This document shows positions 17,793 to 27,454 of a stretch of 64,000 nt of DNA, one piece after another. The stretch covers positions 177,360-241,359 of the forward strand of contig NZ_JACHWB010000006.1 in NCBI RefSeq assembly GCF_014191055.1. The letters run 5' to 3'. Origin of the DNA: Microvirga lupini. GTDB taxonomy: Bacteria; Pseudomonadota; Alphaproteobacteria; Rhizobiales; Beijerinckiaceae. Position 1 is the stretch's first letter, and each line of letters opens with the position of its first letter. Both the position numbers and the translations under genes were made by a program. The notes below the pieces were generated by a model. The model saw only the letters and a program-made list of their open reading frames with translations, was not told where the DNA came from and searched no databases.

Positions 17793-18311
17793 GTGCTGAC
17801 CCTGCTTCCCAAACGCCTGACGCCTTCGGCCTTCCGCCCATTCGGGGAGGTGCTGTTTTTCGATTCTGACCGCAGCCGCATGGTGAACGATGGCCGGGCG
17901 CTGCGCTTCGACACCGATACCCGCTTCGATCACGCATCTCCCGAGGGCGATCCCGTGCTCGCGGTCTATCGGGCCAAGGGCGGGCCGCTGCCGATGCCGC
18001 TCGTGATCTTCGAACGGCATCCCTTGTCGTCTCAGACCTTCGTCTCTCTTTCGGCCGAGTGCTTCCTGATCGTCGTAGCGCCGCAGGATCAGGCGGGGCT
18101 GCCCGACCTCGCCCGTGCGGAAGCATTCGTCGGGTGTCGGGGGGAAGGCGTCAATTATGCCCGCAACCTCTGGCATGCTCCGATCGCAGCAATTGGCCCG
18201 GACGGCGATTTCCTCATGTTCATGTGGGAAAGCGGCTCCTCCGAGGATTGCATTCTCCATCACCTCCAAGAGCCGCTCGTCGTCGGCCAACCCCAACCTT
18301 CTGCAGAATAG
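17793..18311 (+). CDS. Ureidoglycolate lyase (AllA)-like protein
   Basis: A 172-residue protein of the ureidoglycolate lyase/hydrolase family, of normal length. It shows the early P-S-A-F-R-P-F-G-E-V motif, E-R-H-P-L-S-S-Q-T-F in the middle and N-Y-A-R-N-L-W-H-A-P near residue 125, which carries the H-P/H-A active-site region. AllA releases urea from ureidoglycolate, giving glyoxylate, in allantoin degradation. The start is a GTG 12 bases after the ATPase stop. No allantoicase is nearby, so it may act on another ureido acid produced by the hydantoinase in this operon. The family call is firm and the substrate is not. Confidence 0.82.
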   Translation: MLTLLPKRLTPSAFRPFGEVLFFDSDRSRMVNDGRALRFDTDTRFDHASPEGDPVLAVYRAKGGPLPMPLVIFERHPLSSQTFVSLSAECFLIVVAPQDQAGLPDLARAEAFVGCRGEGVNYARNLWHAPIAAIGPDGDFLMFMWESGSSEDCILHHLQEPLVVGQPQPSAE

Positions 18312-18319
18312 GTGCATCC

Positions 18320-19534
18320 ATGTCGCTCGATCTCACCTTCGTCCGCTCGCAGTTCCCAGCCTTGGCGGACGGGTTCGCCTATTTCGACAATGCTGGCGGC
18401 TCTCTCGTCCTGCGCAACGTTGCCGAACGCATCTCGGAACATCTCCTGACCACGAGCGTGCAAACTGGTGCCAGCTACGAGCACTCGCAACGGGCCACGA
18501 GCCGGCTCATGGAGGCGCGTGCCAAGATTGCGCGCCTGCTCGGCTCAGAACGACCGGAAGAAATCGTGCTAGGGCCTTCTACCACTGTCCTCGCCCAGTT
18601 CCTGTCGCGCGCTGTGGAAGGGAGCCTCAAGCCGGGTGACGAGATTGTCGTTACGAATTTTGACCACGAGTCGAATATCGGTCCTTGGCGTGCCCTGGAG
18701 AAGCGTGGCATCGTCATCAAGGAGTGGTCCATCGACCGCGAGAGCTGCGAGATCGACCTGGATGAGCTCGACCGCCTGATGACCGAGCGGACCCGGCTCG
18801 TGGCGGTGACGCACGCCTCGAACATCCTGGGCACCATCAACCCGGTCAAGGAGATCGCACGCCGCGTGCACGAGCGGGGCGCCGAAATCGTCGTCGATGC
18901 CGTCGCCTATGCGCCTCATCGGGCGGTGAACGTGAAAGATCTCGACGTCGATTATTACATCTTCAGCTTCTACAAGACCTACGGCCCCCACTTCGCCGTG
19001 ATGTACGGCAAGTATGAGAAGCTGCTCGAGCTCGACGGGCTCTATCACTATTTTTACGGCCGCGAGAAGGTGCCGATGAAGCTCGAGCCTGGCAACACCA
19101 ATTATGAGCTCGCCTGGGGCTCGGCCGGCATCGTGGATTACATCGACACTCTCGGCGGCGGAACCGGAGATCGCGGCGCCATCAACCGCGCCTTCGATAA
19201 GATCGCAGCGCACGAGACACTGCTGGGAGAAAAGCTCCTGGCCTATCTGCGCGACCGCAACGACGTCAGGATCATCGGCCGCCGCGGCAGCGCGACGGAT
19301 CGCCGGGTGCCAACCATCGCCTTCAAGGTCGACGGGCGGGATTCGGCCGAGATCGTGCGCGCGACCGAAGCCGACAGGATCGGCATCCGCTACGGCGATT
19401 TCCACTCCCGGCGCCTGATCGAGCATCTCGGCCTTGCCGACGGCAATGGCGTGGTGCGCGTCTCCATGGTGCACTACAATACGCCGGAGGAGGTCGACCG
19501 GCTGATCGGAAGCCTCGACCGAGCGCTTGGCTGA
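18320..19534 (+). CDS. Class V aminotransferase / cysteine desulfurase-like protein
   Basis: A 404-residue PLP enzyme of aminotransferase class V. The pyridine-nitrogen aspartate is in I-V-V-D-A-V-A-Y-A-P-H, and the Schiff-base lysine is Lys219 in F-S-F-Y-K-T-Y-G-P-H, a form typical of the cysteine desulfurase-like group without the usual cysteine loop. The ATG at 18320 follows the upstream stop by eight bases; a longer frame overlaps the previous gene. Placed between a ureidoglycolate lyase-like gene and a hydantoinase, it may be a transaminase or a lyase of the same pathway instead of a sulfur donor for Fe-S clusters. That is inferred. Confidence 0.8.
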   Translation: MSLDLTFVRSQFPALADGFAYFDNAGGSLVLRNVAERISEHLLTTSVQTGASYEHSQRATSRLMEARAKIARLLGSERPEEIVLGPSTTVLAQFLSRAVEGSLKPGDEIVVTNFDHESNIGPWRALEKRGIVIKEWSIDRESCEIDLDELDRLMTERTRLVAVTHASNILGTINPVKEIARRVHERGAEIVVDAVAYAPHRAVNVKDLDVDYYIFSFYKTYGPHFAVMYGKYEKLLELDGLYHYFYGREKVPMKLEPGNTNYELAWGSAGIVDYIDTLGGGTGDRGAINRAFDKIAAHETLLGEKLLAYLRDRNDVRIIGRRGSATDRRVPTIAFKVDGRDSAEIVRATEADRIGIRYGDFHSRRLIEHLGLADGNGVVRVSMVHYNTPEEVDRLIGSLDRALG

Positions 19535-19546
19535 GGAGGATGGGAG

Positions 19547-20965
19547 ATGGATCTCGATCTCGCGATTCGCGGCGGCACCGTCGGTACGGCGTCCGATACG
19601 ATTCGTTGCGACGTCGGAATCAAAGGCGAGCGCATCGTCATGCTGGGTGAGAATCTTCGCGCTCCAAGAGAAATCGACGCCACCGGGCTTCTCGTGCTTC
19701 CTGGGGGCATCGACAGCCATGTGCACATCGCCCAGCCGTCCGGACCCGGCGTCGTTATGGCCGACGACTTCGCCACGGCCACGGCCTCCGCTGCAGCCGG
19801 CGGCAATACGACGGTTCTTCCTTTCGCGCTCCAGCAGCGAGGCAAGTCCCTGCGGGCCTGCGTCGAGGAGTATAGGCGGAAGGCCGAGAGCGAGTGCTAT
19901 GTCGATACGGCCTTTCATCTGATCATATCTGATCCGACGCCCGAGGTTCTGGGACAGGAGCTCCCCGCGCTGCTCAAGGATGGCTATACGTCGTTCAAGG
20001 TGTTCATGACCTATGACGATCTCGTGCTGAAGGATCACGAGCTTCTCGACGTGTTCGAGGTTGCCCGCCGGGAGCGCGCCCTCGTTATGGTTCATGCCGA
20101 AGGATATGATGCCATCCGCTACATGACCGAGCGCCTCGAGCGGGCGGGCCGGACTGCACCCTATTACCATGCGGTCTCCCGACCCGAAATCGTCGAGCGT
20201 GAAGCGACCCATCGGGCGATCAGCCATGCGGAGCTTGTCGACGTGCCGATCATGATCGTGCATGTATCTGGACGCGAGGCAATGGAGCAGATCCGATGGG
20301 CACAATCCCGTGGCCTCAAGGTCTATGCGGAGACCTGTCCGCAATACATCACGCTCACTGTCGAGGATCTGCAGGGTCCCGACATGGACATGAGCGGCGC
20401 TAAGTACGTCTGCTCGCCTCCGCCACGGGATGTGGAGAGCCAGGCGGCCATCTGGGAGGGACTGCGCAGCGGCGTGTTTCAGACCTTCTCATCGGATCAT
20501 TGCCCGTTCCGCTATGACAGCCCAGCCGGCAAGCTCCATCCGAAGGGCAAAACCTCCTTCCGGTGGGTGCCGAACGGCATTCCAGGCGTCGAGACCCGCC
20601 TGCCGATCCTGTTCTCCGAAGGGGTCTCGAAGGGCCGGATCTCCCTCAACCGCTTCGTGGAGCTGACGGCCACCAATCACGCCAAGATCTATGGCCTCTA
20701 TCCGCGCAAGGGCTCCATCGGCGTGGGCTTCGATGCGGATATCGTGCTGTGGGATCCGAACCGTCGCGAGACGATCCGCCAGGAGATCCTGCATCATGGG
20801 GCCGATTATACACCGTGGGAAGGCTTCGAGGTCACCGGCTGGCCGGTGACGACGCTGCTGCGCGGTCAAGTCGTGGCCGAGGGCGGGCGCATCGTCGGTG
20901 CCAAGGGGGCCGGGCGGATCCTCGCCCGCGACGTGTCTGCCTATGCCGCGCCCGACCGCACCTGA
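19547..20965 (+). CDS. Dihydropyrimidinase / hydantoinase-like amidohydrolase
   Basis: A 472-residue cyclic-amide hydrolase, the usual dihydropyrimidinase length. The first metal site is G-G-I-D-S-H-V-H-I, the carboxylated lysine is in S-F-K-V-F-M-T-Y, and further metal or substrate residues lie in H-A-E, V-H-V-S-G-R-E and S-D-H-C-P-F. These enzymes open dihydropyrimidines or 5-substituted hydantoins to N-carbamoyl amino acids. It is the last gene of the plus-strand operon. A carbamoylase is not evident, so the next step may fall to the AllA-like or an unlinked enzyme. Confidence 0.88.
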   Translation: MDLDLAIRGGTVGTASDTIRCDVGIKGERIVMLGENLRAPREIDATGLLVLPGGIDSHVHIAQPSGPGVVMADDFATATASAAAGGNTTVLPFALQQRGKSLRACVEEYRRKAESECYVDTAFHLIISDPTPEVLGQELPALLKDGYTSFKVFMTYDDLVLKDHELLDVFEVARRERALVMVHAEGYDAIRYMTERLERAGRTAPYYHAVSRPEIVEREATHRAISHAELVDVPIMIVHVSGREAMEQIRWAQSRGLKVYAETCPQYITLTVEDLQGPDMDMSGAKYVCSPPPRDVESQAAIWEGLRSGVFQTFSSDHCPFRYDSPAGKLHPKGKTSFRWVPNGIPGVETRLPILFSEGVSKGRISLNRFVELTATNHAKIYGLYPRKGSIGVGFDADIVLWDPNRRETIRQEILHHGADYTPWEGFEVTGWPVTTLLRGQVVAEGGRIVGAKGAGRILARDVSAYAAPDRT

Positions 20966-20978
20966 AGGATGGCCTGCG

Positions 20979-22220
20979 TCAGTCCCGCTTGAGATGCGAC
21001 AGCACATAGGCAGGCGCCGCGGCCCGGAGGCCGGCCCAAGTGCAGCCTGCCGTGATCAGAACCACCATGACGGCCGGCCCGAGGAGCGTGTCTCCGCCGC
21101 TGCGCAACATGCCGACCGCGAAGGGGCAGAGGGACGCGCCGAGATAGCCGATACTCTGCGACATGCCCGACAGCATCGCCGTGACATCGGCGCTCGGAGA
21201 GCGCAGCGACACGAACAGAAGCGCGAGGCCGAACAGGCCGCCCTGACCGAGACCGAGAACGAGTGCCCACAGGAGGCGTGAGGCGAGCGGCGCATAAAGC
21301 AGGCCGAGAAATCCCGTGCAGGTGGCCAGGAGAACCAGCACCACCAGAAGGCGGGCCGATACCCGTCGCGTCGCGAGCGAAGGCACCAGCAGCGCCGTGG
21401 CGGTCTGCGACAGGATCGACACGGAGGTGACGACGCCGGCATCGAGCACATCGAGACCGCGGTCGCGCAGCAGCGTCGGCAGCCAGCCGAGAACGATGAA
21501 GGCCAGTCCCGCCTGAAGCCCCATGAACGCCGTGACCGACCAAGCCAGTCGGTCGCGCAACAGGAGCGAGAAACGCGGCAGGCGCCCCGTTGAGACCGAA
21601 GGCGGCTCGACGGCAGCAAGAGCAGCCCACATGATGCCGGCAGCGAGGGCGAGGACGCTCCAACTCGCCAGGGCCAAAGTCCACGAGTGCCATGCTCTTT
21701 CGAAAACGGGCGTCAGTCCCGCGGCGCTAGCGCCGCCAATGCTGAGGATCATCGTGTAGAGACCCGTCATCGAACCGATCCGCTCGGGAAAGCGCCGGCG
21801 GATGACCACCGGGAGAAGCACGCCCGCCATGCCGATGGACGCCCCTGCCACCAGCGTGCCGGCGAACAGCGCGAGGCCCGTCGGCAGCGCGCGCAGGGCG
21901 AGCCCCGCCGCGAGCCCTGCGAGAAGAGCCGCGATGGTCCGTTCGAGGCCAAGCCTGGCGGACAGGAAGGGGGCGAGAGGCCCGAACGCGCCGAAGCACA
22001 GCACCGGCATGGTGGTCAGGACGCCCATCCACACCCCACCGAGGCCCAGCCCCGCCTGGATTTCGGCCACCATGGTCGCGGTGGAGGTCAGGGCCGGGCG
22101 AAGGTTGAGCGCTGCCATCACGACGCAGGCCACGACGAACCCGGCCAGAAGGAACCCGGCCCGCCCGCCGGCGCGCAGCGTCCGCGCCTCGGTGGTATCG
22201 TGTTCACGTACAATCAGCAT
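20979..22220 (-). CDS. MFS transporter, CynX/NimT-like
   Basis: A 413-residue membrane protein with about twelve hydrophobic segments and the two-halves plan of the major facilitator superfamily. The pattern near residue 40 (A-L-N-L-R-P-A-L-T-S) is the hallmark of the cyanate/nitroimidazole (CynX/NimT) group. The ATG at 22220 follows GGAAGGG. It ends 13 bases from the convergent hydantoinase gene and closes the minus-strand operon, so it may import or export a small nitrogenous compound of this pathway. Confidence 0.85.
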   Translation of the reverse strand: MLIVREHDTTEARTLRAGGRAGFLLAGFVVACVVMAALNLRPALTSTATMVAEIQAGLGLGGVWMGVLTTMPVLCFGAFGPLAPFLSARLGLERTIAALLAGLAAGLALRALPTGLALFAGTLVAGASIGMAGVLLPVVIRRRFPERIGSMTGLYTMILSIGGASAAGLTPVFERAWHSWTLALASWSVLALAAGIMWAALAAVEPPSVSTGRLPRFSLLLRDRLAWSVTAFMGLQAGLAFIVLGWLPTLLRDRGLDVLDAGVVTSVSILSQTATALLVPSLATRRVSARLLVVLVLLATCTGFLGLLYAPLASRLLWALVLGLGQGGLFGLALLFVSLRSPSADVTAMLSGMSQSIGYLGASLCPFAVGMLRSGGDTLLGPAVMVVLITAGCTWAGLRAAAPAYVLSHLKRD

Positions 22221-22313
22221 GCTCTGCCCTTCCAACCGCATCGGCGCGGTCGGCACAGTGGTGGTGAGGAGCGGCGCGACAAGGACCGGATGGATCCCGT
22301 CGCCCTAGGCCCA

Positions 22314-23768
22314 TCAGCCCTCGATCTGGTCGGTTGCCCTCACGTGGCGCCAGAACATCTTCGGGGTTTCCAGCGTGGACCGGAACCCGGTGCGGTCGAG
22401 CATCGCGTCGGTTTCGCGTTGGGCGTCGTCGAGGATCTCGTCCTCATCGACCAGGACGGCCTTGCGATCCTGCATGGCGATGCGGCCGTCGACGATGACG
22501 GTATCGACATCGTTGCCGTTGGCGAAATAGATCAGGCGGAAGACCGGCATGTTGAGCGGGTAGAGATGAGGCCGCCTGAGGTCCAGCAGCACCACGTCCG
22601 CCTTCTTGCCGACTTCGAGCGAGCCGATGTCCTTCTCCATCCCGAGCGCCTTCGCGCCGTCGATGGTGCACATCTCCAGCACGCGCCCCGGCGGCAGCCA
22701 AGTGGGATCCTTGAAATAGGTCCGGTGGTAATGCATGCATTGCTGCATGTGCCGGAACATGTCTCCGGAACGGTCGGGGGCCGTGGCATCGGAGCCGAGG
22801 CATACATTCGCGCCTGCTTCCAGAAGTTCGGGCACGGGGCAGCGGCCGAGGATCGAGGCGATCGCGCTCGGATTGTGGGCGATGTTCGTTCCCGTGTCGG
22901 CCACGATCCGGATTTCTTCCTGGGACAGGTTCGTGGAATGCGACAGCAGCGCGTTCGGTCCCAGGATGCCCAGTTCGTTGGCATAAGCCACGCTGCCGTT
23001 GGTATGGCCATCCTGGGTGAAGACGAGGCCGGCCTCGCGGGCGAGATCGGCGGTCATGCGCGCCTGGCGCCGGGCTTCCTCGAGGTTCTCCCGTCCAAGC
23101 TCCTCGACATGCTCGGCGCGAAGCGTAGGCGTGATGAGAGCGATGTTCAGGCGGCCGCCATGCTTGCCATGCCAGGTCTCGATCAGCGTCTTGCAGGTTT
23201 CGAACTGCTCCTCGAACGTCACAGGACGTTCGACTGCCTTACCATCGACGAAGCGCGCATAGGTGCGTGGATGGGGCGGACGTGTGGGCCCGACAGCGAC
23301 GACCGACCGGGTGCCGACCTCTCGCACGCCTTCGCAATGGGCATCGCCGTATATGGGCTCGTCCGTGCGAAGGATGGTGTCTCCGCCGCCCAGGAGGGAA
23401 ACGCCCGTGGTCACGCCGAAGCGCAAGCGCTCAAGGGCTGCGAGACGCGCCTCGGCGCGCCAGAACTCGGGAGTCGACGCCACCGTATAGGCCTTGTGGC
23501 AGGCCTCATACCAGGCGTCGCTGTCGCCGCCGCCCATGGTCTTGATGAGGCCGTGACCCGCATGGGCATGGCCGTCGATCAGGCCCGGCATGACGATCTT
23601 GCGGCTGGCGTCGATCGTCGTGGCCGCCCGATGGGCTGCCAGCACCTCCTCGGTCGTTCCGACTGCGACGATCCGGTCCTTGTCGATGGCAACGGCGCCG
23701 TTCTCGATGACCCTGCGTTGCGGGTCCATCGTCACGACGATGCCGTTGGTGATGATGATGTCGGCCAT
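22314..23768 (-). CDS. Amidohydrolase, AtzB/TrzN/SsnA-like (metal-dependent deaminase or chlorohydrolase family)
   Basis: A 484-residue amidohydrolase with the first metal motif P-G-L-I-D-G-H-A-H-A. Later come histidine (Q-D-G-H-T-N) and aspartate ligands (L-G-S-D-A-T-A-P-D) and the ending K-K-A-D-V-V-L-L-D common to the group. Members deaminate or dechlorinate nucleobases, triazines and related heterocycles. The ATG at 23768 has GGAG nine bases upstream; a GTG at 23777 overlaps that ribosome site. It lies between the ABC genes and the MFS gene in one operon, so it probably acts on what they import. Confidence 0.85.
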   Translation of the reverse strand: MADIIITNGIVVTMDPQRRVIENGAVAIDKDRIVAVGTTEEVLAAHRAATTIDASRKIVMPGLIDGHAHAGHGLIKTMGGGDSDAWYEACHKAYTVASTPEFWRAEARLAALERLRFGVTTGVSLLGGGDTILRTDEPIYGDAHCEGVREVGTRSVVAVGPTRPPHPRTYARFVDGKAVERPVTFEEQFETCKTLIETWHGKHGGRLNIALITPTLRAEHVEELGRENLEEARRQARMTADLAREAGLVFTQDGHTNGSVAYANELGILGPNALLSHSTNLSQEEIRIVADTGTNIAHNPSAIASILGRCPVPELLEAGANVCLGSDATAPDRSGDMFRHMQQCMHYHRTYFKDPTWLPPGRVLEMCTIDGAKALGMEKDIGSLEVGKKADVVLLDLRRPHLYPLNMPVFRLIYFANGNDVDTVIVDGRIAMQDRKAVLVDEDEILDDAQRETDAMLDRTGFRSTLETPKMFWRHVRATDQIEG

Positions 23769-23786
23769 GCGGTACACTCCGGTCGG

Positions 23787-25517
23787 TCAGGCGGCTTGGG
23801 TTTCGCCGCGGATGCGGTCGAGGGTCGGAACGAGCGACAGCAATTCCTGCGTGTAGGGATGCTGCGGGTTTTCGAAGAGGGTTTCGGATTCGGCCTGCTC
23901 GACGATCTGGCCCTGTCTCATCACCGCGACGCGGTCGCACATCTGGCGCACCACCGCGAGGTCGTGGCTGATCAGCAGAAGGGTCAGCCCCGTGGCATCG
24001 CGCAGGTCCTTCAGCAGATTCAGGATCTGCGCCTGCACCGATACGTCGAGGGACGATGTCGGCTCGTCGCAGACGATCAGCTTGGGCCGCGCCCCGAGCG
24101 CCCGCGCAATCGACAGGCGCTGCCTCTGGCCGCCCGAGAAAGCATGCGGAAAGCGCTGGGCCGCGTCCACTTCCAGGCCGACGGCCTCGATGAGGCGGGC
24201 GACATCGCTCTCCGCCTCGGCGCGGGATCCGGCGAGGCGGTAGAACAGGATCGGCTCGGACAGGATCGAGCCAATGCGCATGCGGCTGTTGAGCGACGAG
24301 TAGGGATCCTGGAAAATCATCTGGATCGCCTGGCGCAGCGGCCCGACCCGATGGGTCGCGCCTTCGCCTGCAATGCTTTGACCCCGGTAGGTCACACGGC
24401 CCGCCGTGGGTCGCACGAGGCCCGACACCACATTGGCGATGGTGGTCTTGCCGCAGCCGGATTCGCCCACGAGGCCGAACACCTCACCGCTGCGGACGGA
24501 GAAGGAAACCCCGTCTACGGCGCGGAAGCGATGGCCTGCCGAGCCCGGAAGCCAGCCGCTGGTGGTATAATCGACGCACAGGTTCTCGACCGACAGGATG
24601 GGGGCTTCATCGACACCGGCCTCCTGGCGCTCGGCCTTCGCGCGCAGCTCCGCGCGGGCCTCCTCGGCGCGTCCTTTGCCTTCGTCGCCGAGAACCGGGA
24701 AGCGATCAAGACGCTGGTCGATGCGCGGCACGGCGCCGATCAGAGCCCTGGCGTAGGTGGCCTTGGGGTGGCGCAGAACCTCTTGCGTCGATCCTGTCTC
24801 GATGACTTTGCCGCGATGCATGATGGTGACGCGGTCGGCGATCTGGGCCACGACGCCCATATTGTGCGTGACGAGCAGAATCCCGATGCCTCGGCTATCG
24901 GCCAGGTCGCGCAGGAGTTTGAGGATCTGTGACTGAACCGACACGTCGAGCGCCGTCGTCGGTTCGTCGGCGACCACGAGCTTGGGATTGCACGATAGAG
25001 CGGCGGCGATTACGACACGCTGGCGCTGGCCGCCGGACAATTGGTGGGGATAGGCCTTGAGGCGTCGCCTCGGTTCAGGAATGCCCACGGATTCGAGCAG
25101 TTCCAGCGCGCGCGCGCTGGCCGCTGCCTTGTCGAGCTTGAGATGGAAGCGCATGGCTTCCATAAGCTGGTCCTCGATCGTGAACAGCGGGTTCAGGCTC
25201 GTCATGGGATCCTGGAAGATGGCGCCCACGTCGCGGCCGAGCACGATGCCGGCGGCGGAACCTTTGGTGGCATCGAACGCTTTGCCGTCGATCCGGATGC
25301 TTCCGGAGGCGATGCGTCCAGGCTTCTCGAGCAGCCCCATCACCGTGTTGCCGATGGTTGTCTTGCCGGCGCCGGATTCACCCACCAGCGCGTGGATCTC
25401 GCCAGGCTGGATGACGAGGGACGCGTTCTCGACGGCGGTGAAAACGCTGCCGTTCGCGAGCGGGTATTCGACCCTGAGGCTGTCGATGGCGAGAACCGGG
25501 GTGGAATGCGCGTTCAT
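23787..25517 (-). CDS. Dipeptide-type ABC transporter with two fused ATPase domains
   Basis: A 576-residue fusion of the two oligopeptide ATPases, equivalent to DppD plus DppF. Domain 1 (about 1-265) has Walker [10 protein letters not shown], signature LSGGQRQRV and Walker [12 protein letters not shown]. Domain 2 (about 310-570) has [18 protein letters not shown] and [12 protein letters not shown] charged linker joins them. The ATG at 25517 overlaps the DppC-like stop as ATGA. The second peptide importer in this window (50.4-55.9 kb) keeps the two ATPases as separate genes. Confidence 0.92.
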   Translation of the reverse strand: MNAHSTPVLAIDSLRVEYPLANGSVFTAVENASLVIQPGEIHALVGESGAGKTTIGNTVMGLLEKPGRIASGSIRIDGKAFDATKGSAAGIVLGRDVGAIFQDPMTSLNPLFTIEDQLMEAMRFHLKLDKAAASARALELLESVGIPEPRRRLKAYPHQLSGGQRQRVVIAAALSCNPKLVVADEPTTALDVSVQSQILKLLRDLADSRGIGILLVTHNMGVVAQIADRVTIMHRGKVIETGSTQEVLRHPKATYARALIGAVPRIDQRLDRFPVLGDEGKGRAEEARAELRAKAERQEAGVDEAPILSVENLCVDYTTSGWLPGSAGHRFRAVDGVSFSVRSGEVFGLVGESGCGKTTIANVVSGLVRPTAGRVTYRGQSIAGEGATHRVGPLRQAIQMIFQDPYSSLNSRMRIGSILSEPILFYRLAGSRAEAESDVARLIEAVGLEVDAAQRFPHAFSGGQRQRLSIARALGARPKLIVCDEPTSSLDVSVQAQILNLLKDLRDATGLTLLLISHDLAVVRQMCDRVAVMRQGQIVEQAESETLFENPQHPYTQELLSLVPTLDRIRGETQAA

Positions 25518-26428
25518 CGTTTCACCCTCAGCTTGGGATTGAAGCGATCGCGGAGCCAGTCGCCGACGATGTTGACGGCAAGCACGAGGGTCACGAGGGC
25601 AAGGGCCGGAAAGAGGGCGATCCACCAGATCCCCGAGAAGACGAACTCGTTGCCGATGCGGATGAGCGTGCCGAGCGACGGATAGGTCGGCGGCATCCCC
25701 ACTCCGAGGAACGACAGGGTTGCTTCCGTGAGCACAGCCGCCGCGAGATTGATGGTGGAGATGACCAGAACCGGGCTCATCACGTTCGGCAGGATGTGCC
25801 GCAGCATGATCCGCCGCACTGGCAGGCCGATGACTTTGGCCGCGCGAACGTAATCCTTCGCCGTCTCGACCATGGTGGCGGCCCGCACGGTGCGGGCATA
25901 CTGCACCCATTCGTGGATGGCGATGGCGCAGATCAGGATGATCGGCGCCCATTCCGCCGTTGCCGCTCCCGGAAAGATCGCTCGCGCGATGCCGCTCACC
26001 AGAAGCGCGAGCAGGATGGTGGGAAAGCTCAGGATCACATCGGCGACCCGCATGATCAAGGCATCGACCCTGCCGCCGAAATAGCCGGCGAGAAGGCCCA
26101 GCGTGACGCCGAGAGTGGCTGCGAGCAGGACCGCGCCGCCGCCGATGGCAATGGACACGCGCGCGCCGTAGAGCATGGCCGACAGCAGGTCGCGGCCCTG
26201 GTTGTCCGTGCCGAGGAGGAACCGTGGATCGCCATCGGCCGTGAAGGCCGGCGGGAGCTCGGCGTTGATGAGCTCGAAGGAAGCGAGGTCGGTGGGGTCG
26301 TAAGGTGCGATCCAGGAAGCGAGCAACGCGCAGGCTACAAGGAACAAGGCCAAGACGGCGGCGAGGATCACCGAGATCGGGGCGCCAAGTCGGATGAACA
26401 GACTGGGGGTGGAGGCGAGCGTTTTCAT
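25514..26428 (-). CDS. Dipeptide-type ABC transporter permease (DppC-like)
   Basis: A 304-residue inner-membrane permease with an N-terminal hydrophobic helix, then L-L-G-T-D-N-Q-G-R-D-L-L-S and about five more segments, as in DppC/GsiD. The coupling loop contains Y-V-R-A-A-K-V-I-G-L-P. The ATG overlaps the DppB-like stop as ATGA and the stop overlaps the ATPase start, so four-base overlaps link the three transporter genes. Confidence 0.92.
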   Translation of the reverse strand: MKTLASTPSLFIRLGAPISVILAAVLALFLVACALLASWIAPYDPTDLASFELINAELPPAFTADGDPRFLLGTDNQGRDLLSAMLYGARVSIAIGGGAVLLAATLGVTLGLLAGYFGGRVDALIMRVADVILSFPTILLALLVSGIARAIFPGAATAEWAPIILICAIAIHEWVQYARTVRAATMVETAKDYVRAAKVIGLPVRRIMLRHILPNVMSPVLVISTINLAAAVLTEATLSFLGVGMPPTYPSLGTLIRIGNEFVFSGIWWIALFPALALVTLVLAVNIVGDWLRDRFNPKLRVKR

Positions 26429-27396
26429 GCGGACCTCGCGCGCAGGCGGGGATCGACGACGGCATAGAGGATGTCGACGACGGTGTTGATGAGGACGAAC
26501 AGCAGGCCGACGAAAAGCAGGTAGGCTGCCATGACGGGAATATCGACGAAGCTTACGGCCTGGATGAAAAGAAGGCCCATGCCCGGCCATTGGAAAACGG
26601 TTTCGGTCACGATGGCGAAGGCGATGAGGGAGCCGATCTGGAGCCCGGTGACCGTGATGACCGGCATGAGCGCGTTTCTCAAGGCGAGCCGGAAGTGGAT
26701 GTAGCGGGTCGGCAGGCCGCGCGCCTTGGCGAAGCGGATGTAGTCGCTCGACAGCACGTCGATCATCTCGGCCCGCACCAGGCGCATGATGAGGGTGAGC
26801 TGGTAGAGAGCGAGCGTGATGCCGGGCAGGATGAGCGATTTCCAGCCGCTCACCGTGAGAAAGCCCGTCGACCACCAGCCGAGATCGACCACCTGGCCGC
26901 GCCCGAACGAAGGCAGCCAACCGAGCGACACGGCGAAAACCAGGATGAGCACGATGCCGGTCACGAAGGTCGGGGTCGAGATGCCGATGAGAGAAACGGC
27001 CTGAACCAGTCGCGCGGCGATGCCGTCCGGCTTGAGGGCGCACAGCACGCCGAGCGGGATGCCGAGCGCGAGCGACAGGATGGTCGCGACGATCACGAGT
27101 TCGAGCGTCGCGGGAAGGCGCTCGGCGATCAGCGCCGTCACGGGGCGCTGATTGCGGTAGCTGATGCCGAGATCGCCGCTGAGCGTGCGCGTCAGGAAGC
27201 GTCCGTATTGGACCGCCAATGGCTGATCGAGGCCGAGGGAGCGCCGAAGTTCCGCCTTCTCCTCCACGGAGGCGTTCTCGCGCGACATAGTCGCCACGGG
27301 ATCGCCGACATAGCGGAACATCACGAACGAGACGGCCGACACGACGAGCATCACGAGGGCCGCTTGGCCCAGCCGGGAGAGGAGGACTTTGAACAT
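26425..27396 (-). CDS. Dipeptide-type ABC transporter permease (DppB-like)
   Basis: A 323-residue permease with the DppB/GsiC N-terminal domain (M-F-K-V-L-L-S-R-L-G-Q, then F-R-Y-V-G-D-P-V). The family's R-x-x-L-G-L-D-Q-P-L-x-x-Q-Y motif is near residue 55, and the coupling loop Y-I-R-F-A-K-A-R-G-L near residue 220. A longer frame runs upstream across the intercistronic hairpin, so the ATG at 27396 was chosen; GAGGAGGAC lies just before it. Confidence 0.92.
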   Translation of the reverse strand: MFKVLLSRLGQAALVMLVVSAVSFVMFRYVGDPVATMSRENASVEEKAELRRSLGLDQPLAVQYGRFLTRTLSGDLGISYRNQRPVTALIAERLPATLELVIVATILSLALGIPLGVLCALKPDGIAARLVQAVSLIGISTPTFVTGIVLILVFAVSLGWLPSFGRGQVVDLGWWSTGFLTVSGWKSLILPGITLALYQLTLIMRLVRAEMIDVLSSDYIRFAKARGLPTRYIHFRLALRNALMPVITVTGLQIGSLIAFAIVTETVFQWPGMGLLFIQAVSFVDIPVMAAYLLFVGLLFVLINTVVDILYAVVDPRLRARSA

Positions 27397-27405
27397 GGGC
27401 GTTTC

Positions 27406-27422
27406 CCCGGCGGCCCGCCGGG
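27406..27422 (-). promoter_or_regulatory. Intercistronic stem-loop between binding-protein and dppB-like genes
   Basis: A perfect 7-bp stem (CCCGGCG / CGCCGGG) with a three-base loop lies in the 58-bp gap after the binding-protein gene and just ahead of the permease ribosome site. It is smaller than the equivalents at 4355, 10503 and 16315. Confidence 0.5.
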
Positions 27423-27454
27423 ATCGGGCGAGCCGCCAGTCTCCTGCTGCTGGT

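Noticed and set aside
18569..20344. A 591-codon open frame on the minus strand opposite the aminotransferase and hydantoinase genes
   Set aside because: Its composition is that of an antisense shadow, and both opposite genes have clear catalytic motifs.
21687..24932. A 1081-codon open frame on the plus strand opposite the MFS, amidohydrolase and ATPase genes
   Set aside because: It is antisense to three well-supported genes, is made mostly of Arg, Gly, His and Asp, and shows no family motif. Long antisense frames are common in high-GC DNA.
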